Shown: piece by piece, positions 34,284 to 45,287 of the stretch
Position numbering within the stretch: position 1 is the first letter of the stretch
How the letters are laid out: each line of letters begins with the position of its first letter
Assembly (NCBI GenBank): GCA_936432065.2
Contig: OW386288.2
Span: forward strand, 13,876,706-13,940,705
From: Rutpela maculata
Lineage: Eukaryota > Arthropoda > Insecta > Coleoptera > Cerambycidae
Reading direction: 5' to 3'
DNA length: 64,000 nucleotides
Position numbers and translations under genes: made by a program
The notes under the pieces: generated by a model
Seen by the model: the letters and a program-made list of their open reading frames with translations, nothing else
What the model was told of the DNA's origin: nothing
Databases searched by the model: none

Positions 34284-34880
34284 TTAATAATTTGTATCAT
34301 AATAAATAATATTGTCTTGGATTTTATTTTTATCTATACTGCACCTTTCTTATTCTTAACAAGAATAATAATTGTAATTCAGAGCATTTACTTTATTTAT
34401 TTAAATTACAATTACAAACACGTTATGTGTGTATACTTGTTTATACATTTATGAGAAAGTTTATATTAAAGAGAGATATAAAGTAGTAAGAACTCCAGGA
34501 CGGTCATAACGAGTTTTTATTTTTTTTTAAGTATTCCACCCACTTTATCTGAATACACTTTTTGTTGATAATACTAGACATAGTAAGCTACATTATATAT
34601 TTTTTCTGTGATTGTACCTCCGTGTGAACTATGAAAAAAAAATAAGAATTTTTTATTTTTAGTCTTTTTAAATAGTAAATATAGTTGAAAAATTTTACAA
34701 AAAATATATAATATAGAAGAATGTAATATCTAACAAACAGTTTTCGTTTTATTAGTTTAGCAGCAATAGTTTTTGAATAAAATTATTTTCAAAAATACCC
34801 GATCTAGCCTGGTTATTTTGAAAATACCTCTCTGGGGGCCACTGACCCAATCTTATCCTGCCAGACCCTTTATTTAATTT

Positions 34881-35329
34881 CTATCCAGATACGTTATCTA
34901 GTTCAGCAATATTTACTATATATTAATTGATTTTTTAGCTACATCTTATTTATCCTTTCCTTAAAGAAGTTTACTGATATTCTGTGGATCGAGGAAGAGA
35001 CTTTTATTAGTTTCATTTGTGTACAGATCCGTCACTTCCGAAAACTGGATAAACAAACAAGCAAACATTGAAGTGAACATCGCTGAACAAGTTAAGTGAT
35101 TCTTTAACTGCAATGTAGCTAGATAAGCACTAATCCCGACGTTACGGAGTTTTATAAACACTCATTTGATGGATGTACATTTAGAAAACAGCCAGAAGGG
35201 AAGTGTATAGAAAGTGTAATAAAGAAGTTCTTAATGTAACATATTAAATGTGAGTATTATAAACGAGAGAACTCTTTCACACTAACCTACGAAGGCGTAG
35301 AAGGGCTATTTTAAATTTTATATTTATTA
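34881..35329. other. Non-coding stretch
   Basis: Nothing recognised. Confidence 0.4.
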
Positions 35330-35575
35330 ATCTCGAAATTTCGACATTAATCTTGAAATTTCAACTTTAGTCTTGAAATTTCAACTTTGTTCTCGAAATT
35401 TCGACTTTGAACTCGAAATTTCGACTTTGAACTCGAAATTTCGACTTTGAACTCGAAATTTCGACTTTGAACTCGAAATTTCGACTTTGAACTCGAAATT
35501 TCGACTTTGAACTCGAAATTTCGACTTTGAACTCGAAATTCCGACATTAATCTCGAAATTTCGACTCAAAATTGT
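35330..35575. repeat. Minisatellite of 20-bp self-complementary units
   Basis: About 12 units of TCGAAATTTCGACTTTGAAC. The central seven are perfect and the outer ones diverge (TTAATC or TTAGTC in place of TTGAAC). Each unit contains TCGAAATTTCGA, a perfect 12-bp palindrome, so each can form a hairpin or bind a dimeric protein. The long frames across it are repeat artefacts. Confidence 0.92.
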
Positions 35576-35611
35576 ATCAGATTTCCATTCTTTTCAACCA
35601 CATTCCAAACG

Positions 35612-36183
35612 TTTGAGCGAAAAAAAATTTCTGTCTGTCTGTAACTTTCTTTTGTGCGCACGTTTACTCTGGAACCGTTTAAGATATTGACTTGAAATTT
35701 GGTACACATATGTACTTTAACGAGATCTGGAACTAGATTATATTTACATCTTGTTCCGTCGAAGGGTTGGGGGGTAAATTGGGGTAAATTTGGGGTAAAT
35801 CAAGCAGGTAAGAGTCCATAAAATTGGTATTTAGTATATACAAGAGAAGCTAAGGCCTCAAAAAAATTTTTGGCATTAGCCACTTCCATTACTACCCCCC
35901 TTTTTTAAAGGGGATGAAAAAAATAGTGATTTAGGGTATGTATACGAACCAGAAACCTCAAAATATTTTTTACTTCACTACCACTACCACCCCCCTATCA
36001 CCACCCCCACCCCACTACCGATATGGGGTATCGTTTTATGGGTTATTGAGGTAGAGGATTTCAAATATTATGTTATTAAAGTTACATGAACAATTATTTC
36101 CACAAACAAAGTTTTTTTCGTTGTGAGTGACTTGAATAGAGAATCTGGATGTGGAAGTAGTGATTCCTTGGGCAGCGGTTTTT
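35612..36183 (-). mobile_element. ACTTCCAC-family repeat, copy B
   Basis: Inverse orientation. The 5' end is intact (GGATGTGGAAGTAGTGATTC, then the AAACCGCTGCCCAAGG leader inverse at 36165-36183). The 3' end is truncated at about 35612, just past the GTTTGAGCGAAAAAAA block. Interior landmarks match copies A, C and D. Confidence 0.65.
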
Positions 36184-36520
36184 TTTTTAAAGTATTCAAC
36201 CTGTATATTTTTTATAGAGTTGTCAGGTCTCTTTCTTGGCAATAGCGTGAACTACTTGTCAAATATTATTTTTATCCATCAAATAGGTTTTTAAATATGA
36301 CGCCAGCGCCAACAGACAGACACACGACATACGTACAGACAGACAAAGTACTAACGGAATGGAAAACCTTAATTTTCGTATCTGCATAACCTGAAACATG
36401 ATGATACGAATACATTTTGAAAAGTGATTTTTTCACGATTATAATTAGCTAAAAATAATATTTTCTGACCCTAGTCAAAACCTTCTTCGTTGTTATCGTC
36501 TCCATATAACCTAAATAAAA
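36184..36520. other. Non-coding stretch
   Basis: A short (CAGA)-type simple tract is present near 36313-36345. Nothing else was recognised. Confidence 0.35.
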
Positions 36521-38828
36521 TAATTGAAGAGCTAAGTGGATAAAGGTGTTATGTGACATTTTTGAAAATTTTGAGATTTCTACACAGACAACTATTTTAA
36601 CTTATAATCTATCATTTCAATAAGTTTTTGGGATAATAAACCTTTCCTAAATGCGTTTTAATGTTTGATAAAGATGTTATGTACATATGGTTTTTATATA
36701 ATTTAATGGATAAAGGTGTCATGATCACATACCACCTTTATCCATTACTGTGCGATATTAAATTGTTTTAATCCAAAACACTTTGCTTTTAAAGTTATGT
36801 TATATTGACAGTAATGTGACAAGTTGTGTTAAGTGTTTCTTACTATTATAGTGAAAATGGCCAGTCGTAGTAAACTGATATTACAAATGGCAATGAATAA
36901 ACGATTTCATGAATCATGTAAGATGTTTATTAATTGGCTGATATTTGGAAATAGTGCTTATAGTGTTTTAATCCACATATTCATTTCGTTCAATTTCGAA
37001 ATGGTATGAGATGGTACAAGAGTCGAGATGGTACTTGAGTATCTAATTACTGTAAACACATTTATACCTTTTGGCAATTCAGCAGAAATCAGTCACATAG
37101 TGGCAATTTCTTCCCAGGCAAGTTTTAATAATGTTTTAAAAACAAAACATTATCAATATAAAATGCAATAATAAAAGACGAATTTACCAAAGTATTCTAG
37201 CAAATTAGTCTGTAAATCAGAAATACTGGAAAGTGACGCTTTGCGGTGTTGATTTTTGTACAAACATTTTTATAAGTAGAAGAAGGCTGGACCGTAGAAA
37301 TTTTTATGACAAGAGCAAAACTGATATCTGGTATGGCTTCTGCCCACCCAATATTTTGAAAGAGCATTAAATTGTTTAAGGCAAATCTGGCGAATTCCGA
37401 AATTCTTGCGGAAAAAATAATAAGTATGATAATTACGCCAATCAAGTCAAAGGTCATTTGGGTTTGTAAGGTTATCGTTTAAGAATTACAGGGTTCGCTA
37501 TGCTTACATCTATTGGGTTAAAAAAAATAAAAAAAAAATAAAATAAATAATACTAATGAATACGGAGAAAATTACAAACTAGCTTTCGAACAACAAAAGC
37601 GTGACGGAGCAAAAGTTACAGTAGATAGAACGATTTGCTTTCTTACTTTAGATCTTCAGCAAACCATGCCGCTGCCAAAATTAAGTACATCGAAAGCATT
37701 TTACCTTCGTCAAATGTGGTTTTACAACCTTGGCATACACACATTGAGGAATACTGAAAAAAAAAAACGTTCTTTTTCACATGGACTGAAGATATGGCCA
37801 GCAGTGAAAGCCTAGAAATTGCTAGTTGCTTACATACCTTTTCACTTTACAATGAATATTTCCAAGAAAAGATCGATCACATTATAATATGGCCCGACTC
37901 CTGTGGTGGACAAAATAAAAACTTCAATATCGTTACACTTTACCAGTTGTTGATTTTAAAGAGAGAATTTAAAGTTATCGATCATAAATTTTCGGAGGTG
38001 GGGCATTCATATTTAGATTCAGACAAAGACTGACAGAGTCGAGAAAATTTTAAGGAAACATCAAAACATCTACGTTCCGGACCAGTATCGAGAAATTTTA
38101 AGAACTCCCAAAGACGCCGTTGTCATAGATATGAAGAATCATTTCAAAGATATTGATGGAATTGCCTCAAAACTCAATTTGTACAATAGGAAGAAAAACT
38201 TGAATGAAAAGGTTTATTTTCACGACGGTATAAAATGGCACCTATGGGTGCTACTATTACATCACTAGATGAAATGACTCCATTTTACAAAGTCGATATT
38301 TTAAAGAAAAGGAATATGTATAAGATAAATTCCGACTGTATTGCTCTAACGGTGTTTAATGAAAACAAGGGCAGCCTAAGTGTAGGAAAACTGGCCAATC
38401 TTAAAGAACAATTACCATTCATAAATGAATGGTAAAGACGTATTATCACAACATACTTGGAAATGACCAAACTGTGGCTCAAAACCGTAGAACTGTCCGA
38501 CTACCTAAAAATTGTACAATGTTTTAATAATAATAAAATATGTTTAATTTCTTAACACTTTTATTCACTAATTCCTTATTCATTTCAGAGAAACTTATGA
38601 ACGGATAAAGGTGTTATGTACATTAATTTTTTAAAATTTTCGAAAATAATGACAACTGACAACTTTAGTTATTTGTCTCTGAAAAGTACACCAAATGTCA
38701 ATATCATCGCAAAATGCAAGCTATATAGTCGTTATAACAAAAAAGTTCTCGCCTAAAAACTTTCGAGTTAAATTACTCAATAACGTGTTTTTGTGACATA
38801 ACACCTTTATCCACTTAGCTCTTCAATT
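36521..38828 (+). mobile_element. TIR transposon with repeated GGATAAAGGTGTTATGT motif
   Basis: The termini pair perfectly over about 30 bp (ATTGAAGAGCTAAGTGG at the left, CCACTTAGCTCTTCAAT at the right), continuing into GGATAAAGGTGTTATGT. Flanking TA on both sides may be the duplication. The GGATAAAGGTGT motif recurs inside near both ends: about 36538, 36666 (variant), 36717, 36745 (inverse), 38603 and 38797 (inverse). It encodes a broken protein with a CGGQNKN motif on the plus strand. The size is 2.3 kb. Confidence 0.82.
36857..38435 (+). pseudogene. Transposon protein with CGGQNKN motif, decayed
   Basis: A possible first exon starts MASRSKLILQMAMNKRFHES at 36857 and ends at a GTAAGA donor-like site. 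The main body (37554-38230) reads NEYGENYKLAFEQQKRDGAK, LDLQQTMPLPKLSTSKAFYL and RQMWFYNLGIHTLR. After a frameshift it reads WTEDMASSESLEIASCLHTF, IIIWPDSCGGQNKNFNIVTL and KVIDHKFSEVGHSYLDSDKD. After another shift comes KILRKHQNIYVPDQYREILR. The order LDLQQT(L/M)P, (S/D)SCGGQNKN and GHSYLDSD is known from many arthropod transposon-derived proteins. The conserved Asp residues before CGGQ and in the SDKD block could be catalytic, but I cannot assign a superfamily. At least three frame breaks were seen. Confidence 0.7.
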
Positions 38829-39449
38829 AGGAAATAATTGACTAATGCAATGCATTGTATTTCAACATGACCAACGTATGCACCATATAACAATAACAAA
38901 TTTTCATATTCAGTTAAATTATTATTAATGGGTTTTGCATAAATAAGTACGGTATGCTACAACCAAATTTAAATCAAAGTTGATGCCACTCGGAATTTTT
39001 TTCTTTTTACACATTCTTGGATGTATATAGAACCAATTTCCATGATATTTAAAATCATTCTCGCAGAAATTTTTTTTACAAATATTTTACTTTTTTTTAA
39101 TGACACAGCCACACAAAAAAGTGGTCTGGCCTGCGGACCAGACTAGTGTATCATTATGTATTTGGACCCGCTGAAACCGAATCCGAAGTCAGAATTGTCA
39201 GATTGGCTTGTTTTTCACCCTCAACCCCAAAAAATCACCCCCCGAAAAATGGTCTGTCCGGCGGACCATACCAGTGTATGCTTATGTATTTGGACCCTAC
39301 GAAACAGAATCCGAAGTCAGAATTGTCAGACTCGCTCGGTTTTCACCCCCAACCCCAAAAACCACCCCCAAAACAAAAAAAGTGGTCTGGCCTGCGGACT
39401 AGATCAGTGTATCTTAATGTATTCTAAAACCGAATCCGAAGTCATAATT

Positions 39450-41340
39450 GGGTTGTTGCACTAAGTTAAAATTTGAGGAGAATCTATGTTAAACAATAAC
39501 AATTATTCATAAAAAATCATTAGAAACATGTAGAAGTTGAAAAGAAAGTTTTATAATATTATAATATTAATTACAAAAATACATGCATTTAAAACGGAGA
39601 TGACATAATAACGGCAGTCTGTAGAGAAGTTAGTTATAAAACGACGAGAAACGGGTACTAATTTAGAAACTCGCTGATAGTGACGGAGAAAAAGACAATC
39701 ACGACAGTTTAATCTGACATTATATTTAACGTCAAATTCAACCGACGCGCGACGTTCATAGGTTACAATTCGGTATAGTTTAACAGCATTTAGTTATGGA
39801 TAAATATAAGTACAGATAGTGTTTTCTGCCGTACTGTGTAAATAATACCACCAATTCACCAGAAAAACTGTTGTGTTCCAATAATAAACGCTAAACGTAA
39901 TAATGAATGATTCAAAGCCACCAGAGAAGGACCAAGTCTTCTTATTGTCGAGATCACTTCAATGTCAAGTAAAGTAAAAAATTACAATGTATTCTAAGCG
40001 TTTTATTTGTGGTAAGTTGTATCTTAATGTAGGAATTTGATTGTTAATATGGATTTATGTTGTAGGAAAAACGGCCGCATTACAAGACTTGTGTGGCGTT
40101 CTAGCTGTTACAAATTTAAATTACCCGCCAAACTGGTGGATAAAACAGGGTGTATTACTGTATTCTTAACGGCTCTAGATTAGAATATTATTCATGCTTT
40201 GACTTCCTAAAAGGAGGGAAATGGCTTTAATCTGCTTTTATGTATTTTATCTAGTTTATGTTGGAATAAAGTGCAGTTGTTTTTGTTAGCTATTGATTAT
40301 TATTTATGAAGCTCCCTAGACGCCCCATAATACTAGGATGATCAATAAATTAAGAAAGGAAATTCAAAAACTCGCCGTTGAAAAACTATATGAAACAAAC
40401 TGTGAAAGTCGTCTAAAGTCGGTGAACACAATCAGTCGGAAATGGCTACGAATGCGTTGGATTGTAGTTATAAATGCCCTTTGAATTATGTGTGATAAAT
40501 ACATATCATTGTTTATTGCTTAGATAGATACTAGCATAAAGTACTTACCTATTTATTATTTTTTGTTATAATACAGACCTTTCTTGATATCTTCGTAAGT
40601 CTCATTCTGACTCTTCTTAGAAGTGAGTATCAATGGATAATAAATAATTTCTTTAGTAGATAAACTTATTTTGTTGTTTTCAGTTAGATACGCATGTATA
40701 TAGTTAATAGGAAATAAAACAATGAAAAGGAAATATTTAATAAAATACAAAGTATAGTTAACAAACTTATCTAAATTAAATAATAAAATACAAATTAGAT
40801 GACATATTATGTAATATTAATAAGATAAGATAAAGGAAGTTCTTGCAGAAATTACAATAGTTTGTACTGTCTATAGCAGCTGTAACGTAAGTCTTGCAGC
40901 TTTTGCACTTCCAACCATTGCAATGTCAAAAGGATCGTCTCTTTTTAAAAATTCGCTGACCATAAATATATCTACCGCAAGTAGAATGTCAGAATTAGCT
41001 TTTACAGATATACTGCCTTAGTCGTTTTGTAAAAAAATATTAACAATAACTGCAAACATCAATCACTGCTAGCTAAACGTCAAATTTATTTTTGACATAT
41101 GAGGTTATTTTCTTGTCAGCAATGTCAACTTATTCGTCTTCATCTGTTCTGCTTATATAAGTTCACATCTAACTGCCGTTATGATGTCACTACCGTTTTC
41201 GCGGCACATTCAAATAGTCGAAGTTTAACAATTTTTTAAAATACGTTACGCTAAGAATTTTTCTTCCAAATTAAATATATAACTAAATTAAGTCCTCCAC
41301 TACCATATTTCACCATTTTTGAAAATTTGTCAACAACCTA
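39450..41340 (+). mobile_element. Inner element with a THAP-domain remnant
   Basis: The inner ends read AATT(G/A)GGTTGTTG and the inverse CAACAACCTAATT near 41330. Blocks further in also pair (ATGACATAATAACGGCAG near 39600 with CTGCCGTTATGATGTCA near 41175). It encloses a broken THAP domain and about 1.2 kb of sequence with no recognised frame. It could be a nested insertion or simply the core of the FB-like element. Confidence 0.5.
39796..39971 (+). pseudogene. Broken THAP zinc-finger domain
   Basis: The frame starts MDKYKYR, stop, CFLPYCVNNTTNSPEKLL. The next frame gives NKRRNNE, stop, FKATREGPS. The third gives SSYCRDHFNVK. Together these show the C-x4-C (CFLPYC) and C-x2-H (CRDH) halves of a C2CH THAP finger, a DNA-binding domain typical of P-element-type transposases and their domesticated relatives. 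Two stops and two frameshifts in about 175 bp show it is dead. No transposase body was recognised downstream. Confidence 0.6.
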
Positions 41341-41879
41341 ATTGTCAGATTGGCTCGTTTTCAACCCTAACCAAACCTAAACCAAAAAACAGCCCCCCAT
41401 AAAAATGGTCTGTCCGGCGGACTATACCAATGTATTCTTATGTATTTGGTAAGGATACAGTGGTCTGAAAAACTGAAAAACGAACCAATCTGACAATTCT
41501 GACTTCAAATTCAGTTTCAGCGAGTCCAAATACATAAGGATACACTGGTCTGGTCCGTAAGCAGGCCACTTTTTTTGTTTTGGGAGTGTTTTTTGGGGAT
41601 GAAAAACGAGTGAATCTGACAATTCTCACTTCGGATTTTGTTTCAGAGGGTCCAAATACATAAGGATACACTGGTATGTCCGCCGGACAGACCATTTTTT
41701 GGGAAGGTGTTTTTTTGGGGTCAGGGGTAAAAAACGTGCCAATCTGAAAATTCTGAGTTCGGATTCGATTTCAACTGATCCAAATATCGTGGAAATTGGT
41801 TCTATATACATCCAAAAATGTGTAAAAAAAAATTCCGAGTGGCATCAACTTTAATTTAAATTTGGTTGTAGCACACCGT

Positions 41880-42149
41880 GTAAGATGACTCAAACAAAAC
41901 TGTCATAATATTAAAAAATAGACAAATTAACAAATAAACAATTGCCGTCACCCAAAATGGGAATAACATGTCAATCCACGATGAAAAGAGATATTCTCCA
42001 AAAAATACTTTATCTTAGAAATAAATAACACAAAAGTGAAAAAGCCGAAACTGTTAAAACTTTGCCTTGAGGGACTTGAATATGCGCAGTTTGATGTAGG
42101 AGGGACCATATGTACGCTATAGTTGGAGCGCTGTGATTCATTTATTTAT
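41880..42149. other. Non-coding spacer
   Basis: Nothing recognised. Confidence 0.3.
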
Positions 42150-42671
42150 TTCAACTTGTATTTCGCTTTTACGTATAGTCTGGGTGCCAATCAAAAAAGG
42201 CGGAAGTAAGGTATAGTAGAGGTTTTTTTACGGTTATCGGCACTTTCGTAGGTCTAGTTTAAGAATCCGGTTGATGCCACTCTGACACCCTTGGGCATTT
42301 TGATATATTCAAGATGGCGGCTTATCTAAGGTGTAATTTTTTTAAAATTTTAATTTACCAAATGTTGGCATGTGATACATCGTTTTTTATGTTTTTCAGG
42401 TTCGAGAACACAAATATGAGGTCTAAAAAGACTTAGGTTCAATTCCTTCTGTGTTATCCTATCAAAATATAAAATAGGTGTCGATTGCGGGTTTAAAAAC
42501 AAATTCGATACAAAAAGAAACACCCCAGAAATAAGATGCAATTATGTTTTACAACAAATAATTCCCCATCTATTTAATAATTTAATATTAAACTGTCTTC
42601 TGTAAGGAATTAAAAAGTTATTTTTAATTTCTTACGGAAGAAAGTTAAGACATAATTCAGGTTTATCTTTT

Positions 42672-43520
42672 TTGAGAGTGATATCTGAGAGGGCTGAACT
42701 TGCGACGCAACATGAAGAAGCGGATACCATTATGGTACAGCAACTTATTCACGAGATTAAAGGAAATCCAGACATCGTCGTAAATGTAATAAGTGATAAC
42801 ACCGATGTTTTTGTCTTACTTGTATGTTATTATAATTTATTAGATTTGAAAAACGAGATTTCTATGGTTTCTTTTAAGTCACTACGAGCCACCACAGATA
42901 TTAGGGCCACGATTTTAAAACACAAACAAATCATACCATATTTACTAGCAGCACGTTCTTTATCTGGTTGCGACACGGTGGCTCAGTACCATGGGATTGG
43001 AAAAAAAAAGGTCATTAAATGTTCAACGGATGATCGGGTTTTAACGCATTTGGGTCGATTAAACAGCAATATTGAGGATGTTTTTCAAGAATGTACAATT
43101 TTTGTAGCTTCGTGTTATGGAGTAAACAATGCTAGCAAAATGACTGATGTTAGAACTTCTCTATGGGCTAAAAAAGTCGAACAAGCCCAACTAAAAGCAC
43201 CGCCATTCTCTGCTCTTCTACCAACTACTGAACGTTTTCAAGAAAACGTAAAAAGGGCACATTTTCAAACATTTTTGTGGTTGTTTGTAATGGATTTCCC
43301 TTGAGCAAATATAGATGCCACTCAATACGGGTGGTAGGCTGACGAGGATAAAATGGAATTACATCCGAAAAAGATTCAAACTGCCCCAGATTACATTTTG
43401 GCATTAGCAAAATGCTCATGCAAGTCCGTGTAACACAACATGATGCAGCTGCGTGGTTTGTCATGCAGTTTAATGTGCAATTGTCTGCAACTAAGCTCAG
43501 AACATGCTCGAATTCTCATA
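42672..43520 (+). pseudogene. PIN/FEN-nuclease-like transposon-associated protein
   Basis: A 210-residue open frame reads SERAELATQHEEADTIMVQQ, VVNVISDNTDVFVLLVCYYN, ARSLSGCDTVAQYHGIGKKK and PPFSALLPTTERFQENVKRA. After its stop the same frame continues with ANIDATQYGW, stop, ADEDKMELHPKKIQTAPDYI, LALAKCSCKSV, stop. So the Cys-rich tail begins but is broken. The acidic residues of HEEAD and SDNTD plus the GCD..GIGKK loop are arranged as in PIN/FEN-type nucleases; that fold assignment is inference from motif order. The N-terminus before residue 1 is missing. I would expect roughly 600 residues or more in an intact member. The good preservation of the core suggests moderate age. Confidence 0.65.
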
Positions 43521-44774
43521 CGAGAATTTCTGAAAATATAACTTCTGACAGTGAAGATTTCGAAGAAGATGTTGGTTTTGACGTTTCGTTGTTTAAAGTT
43601 TTTACAATAAGAATTTTAAAAAAACAAAAAAAATTAAAAAAATTGCAAAAAAAAATAAAAAAAGTAAGTAAATCATAAAAAAATATAAAATAAAAAAAGG
43701 ATGATCAAGTCTTTCCACCCTAAAAAAATACAGAATATTAAGATTACGTTTGTTAAATTTTTTAAAAACTTGTTTTGAGCTAGCAGGTCCTTTTAACCAA
43801 TGTTTTTAAAAGGTCATTCATCTTGCTCACGAATTTTACGCAAACCATTTTTAAGGATATTGTGTTATAGTCTATTGTCCATGTACTGTAGAAAGGAACT
43901 AAAACGTTAAAGGGTTTTTATTATTTCTTATGTTCAATTGACCCGATATGAAAAAACCGCGGCGTGCTACCATTTAAAGTGGTGCCTTTTTGAGATCATA
44001 TTTTTTTTGCTCGAAAACCATGAACTTTTTCTATAAACCCGTCAATAGAAAAATGTGTAGAGATTTAAATTTCCAATCGAAATGGCACCTTCAGAAGTCA
44101 AAAATTTTTTTTTTTTACAAAAATACGTCCAAAAAACGAAACAAAGAAAAAAGAAAAAATGCAATTTTTTATTTTTTCTATTTTTCGGGTACATTTAGGC
44201 ATAGACATTGCTGCATAACAAAAAAAGCTGGCATTTTACCCTTTAAAATGAGATCTTGTAAACAGTTTTACGATTAATAGTGACCGAGATATAGCGTTTC
44301 AAAGTTTGCAACTTTTAACTTTTTTTGCTAATTTTTACTATTTTTTTTCAAATTTCGTCCTGTAACTTTTTTCTGAGTGAATTTAGGTGTAGACATTATT
44401 ATATTAAAGTGAAAGCTGACTTTACGCCCGTTGAAATGGTGGGTGGTAAAAGTCTCTACGACAAATAGAAACCTAGATAAGCGTTTCGAAGAGTGTTACT
44501 TTTATTAACTTTCTTCCAATTTTTACGTTCTTTTTTAAATTTCGGCCTATAACTTATTTGTCAAATACAGATATTGCTACATGGAACGTACTCGCAGCAT
44601 TCTTGTTTAAATAGTTTATGTGATCAATTGTAACCAAGATACAGTCTAGATATAGTAGATTATTGTACTTAAAAAATAACTTTTTACATTTTTCCACTTC
44701 TGAAGTTTATTATATCACGTGTTTTTTTTTTTTTTTTGTTCAAATAACTTAGATTAATAACTTACATTATGAAA
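43521..44774. other. Arm of the palindrome, non-coding
   Basis: From about 43840 this is the inner left arm described for the palindrome. 43521-43840 is the degenerate end of the coding block, with A-rich runs. Confidence 0.5.
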
Positions 44775-45287
44775 TTATTCAAATGCTGGATTTAACATAT
44801 TTTCAAAATCAAAGTCGATTTCTTCATCGGCATCTATGTAAACATCGTTTTCCGTTATTTGAGGTACATCAGCGTTTTCACAGTTCATTCCCATACATTC
44901 TTTGCAAAAAATGGAACAATTCATTCCCAATTTCCTGCAACCACAGTTTCCTCTGCATCCTTTGGTGCATTTACAGGCTATTTTTTCCAGCAAAACTTGT
45001 GGTGCGGGAGATTTATTTGTCAAAATTGGTACTAGTCCATTTTCTGAACTTTTCCAACCCCAGATGAGAGGATTTACAATATTTCCTTTCCAATGTTGCA
45101 TTTGCAAGTAAGTTCTTAAACCATGATGCATGCATATCTTATAGGTATCTTGATTCCGTCTACATGATATCATCACGAAATGTGCCAGTAAGCTGATTTT
45201 CTGAGGCCGGAAATACGAAAAATGGATAAGGATAATAAGGAGAAAAAACAATACTTTAAGATGGGTTAAACTTCTATTGCAGACCAT
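44775..45287 (-). pseudogene. Cys-rich C-terminal part of the same nuclease-like family
   Basis: The minus-strand frame contains GLRTYLQMQHWKGN, NPLIWGWKSSENGLVPILTN, KSPAPQVLLEKIACKCTKGC and RGNCGCRKLGMNCSIFCKEC. It ends in an acidic tail DADEEIDFDFENMLNPAFE. The Cys array (CKCTKGC, CGC, CSIFC, CMGMNC) resembles the Cys-rich tail usual for this family, CXC/tesmin-like in spacing, and probably binds zinc and DNA. The first 60 residues are unrelated hydrophobic sequence, so the frame is cut at its 5' side and the nuclease-like half is missing. WGWK and the APQ.LL.KI.C blocks tie it to the remnant at 42672-43520, which has the matching YGW and APDYILALAKC. Confidence 0.65.

Larger units (their letters stand above)
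31262..34880. mobile_element. Inverted-duplication element encoding a SWIM-type protein
   Basis: The left end reads AAGGGTCTAGCAGGATAAGA and the right end TCTTATCCTGCCAGACCCTT. Pairing includes AGTGGCCCCAGAGAGG with CCTCTCTGGGGGCCACT, ATACATTTTTCTGTATTTT-type blocks, and the coding blocks of both arms. The centre lies near 32310. The right arm is split by a LINE at about 32690-34083. Once that is removed, both arms are about 1.0 to 1.1 kb. The termini resemble those of the foldback element at 6704-9056. Confidence 0.75.
38949..41879. mobile_element. FB-like element with tandem-repeat arms
   Basis: The outer ends pair as ACGGT(A/G)TGCTACAACC and continue through GTTGATGCCACTCGGAA. Inside each end lie tandem units of about 125 bp: roughly 2.5 at 39120-39445 and 3.6 inverse ones at 41340-41790. 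Each unit contains GGTCTG(T/G)CC, GTGTAT..TTATGTATTTGGA and CCGAAGTCAGAATTGTCAGA. Long inverted arms made of tandem repeats recall the Drosophila FB (foldback) design. The core 39450-41340 holds another element. Confidence 0.75.

Noticed and set aside
35347..35569. Two overlapping frames of repeated FEFKVEISSSKSKFRVQSRN type
   Set aside because: They are translations of the 20-bp minisatellite; the peptide repeat follows directly from the DNA unit.
39146..39464. Proline-rich frames of about 100 residues in several frames
   Set aside because: Products of the 125-bp tandem unit in the FB-like arm; the inverse units at 41340-41790 give equivalent minus-strand frames.
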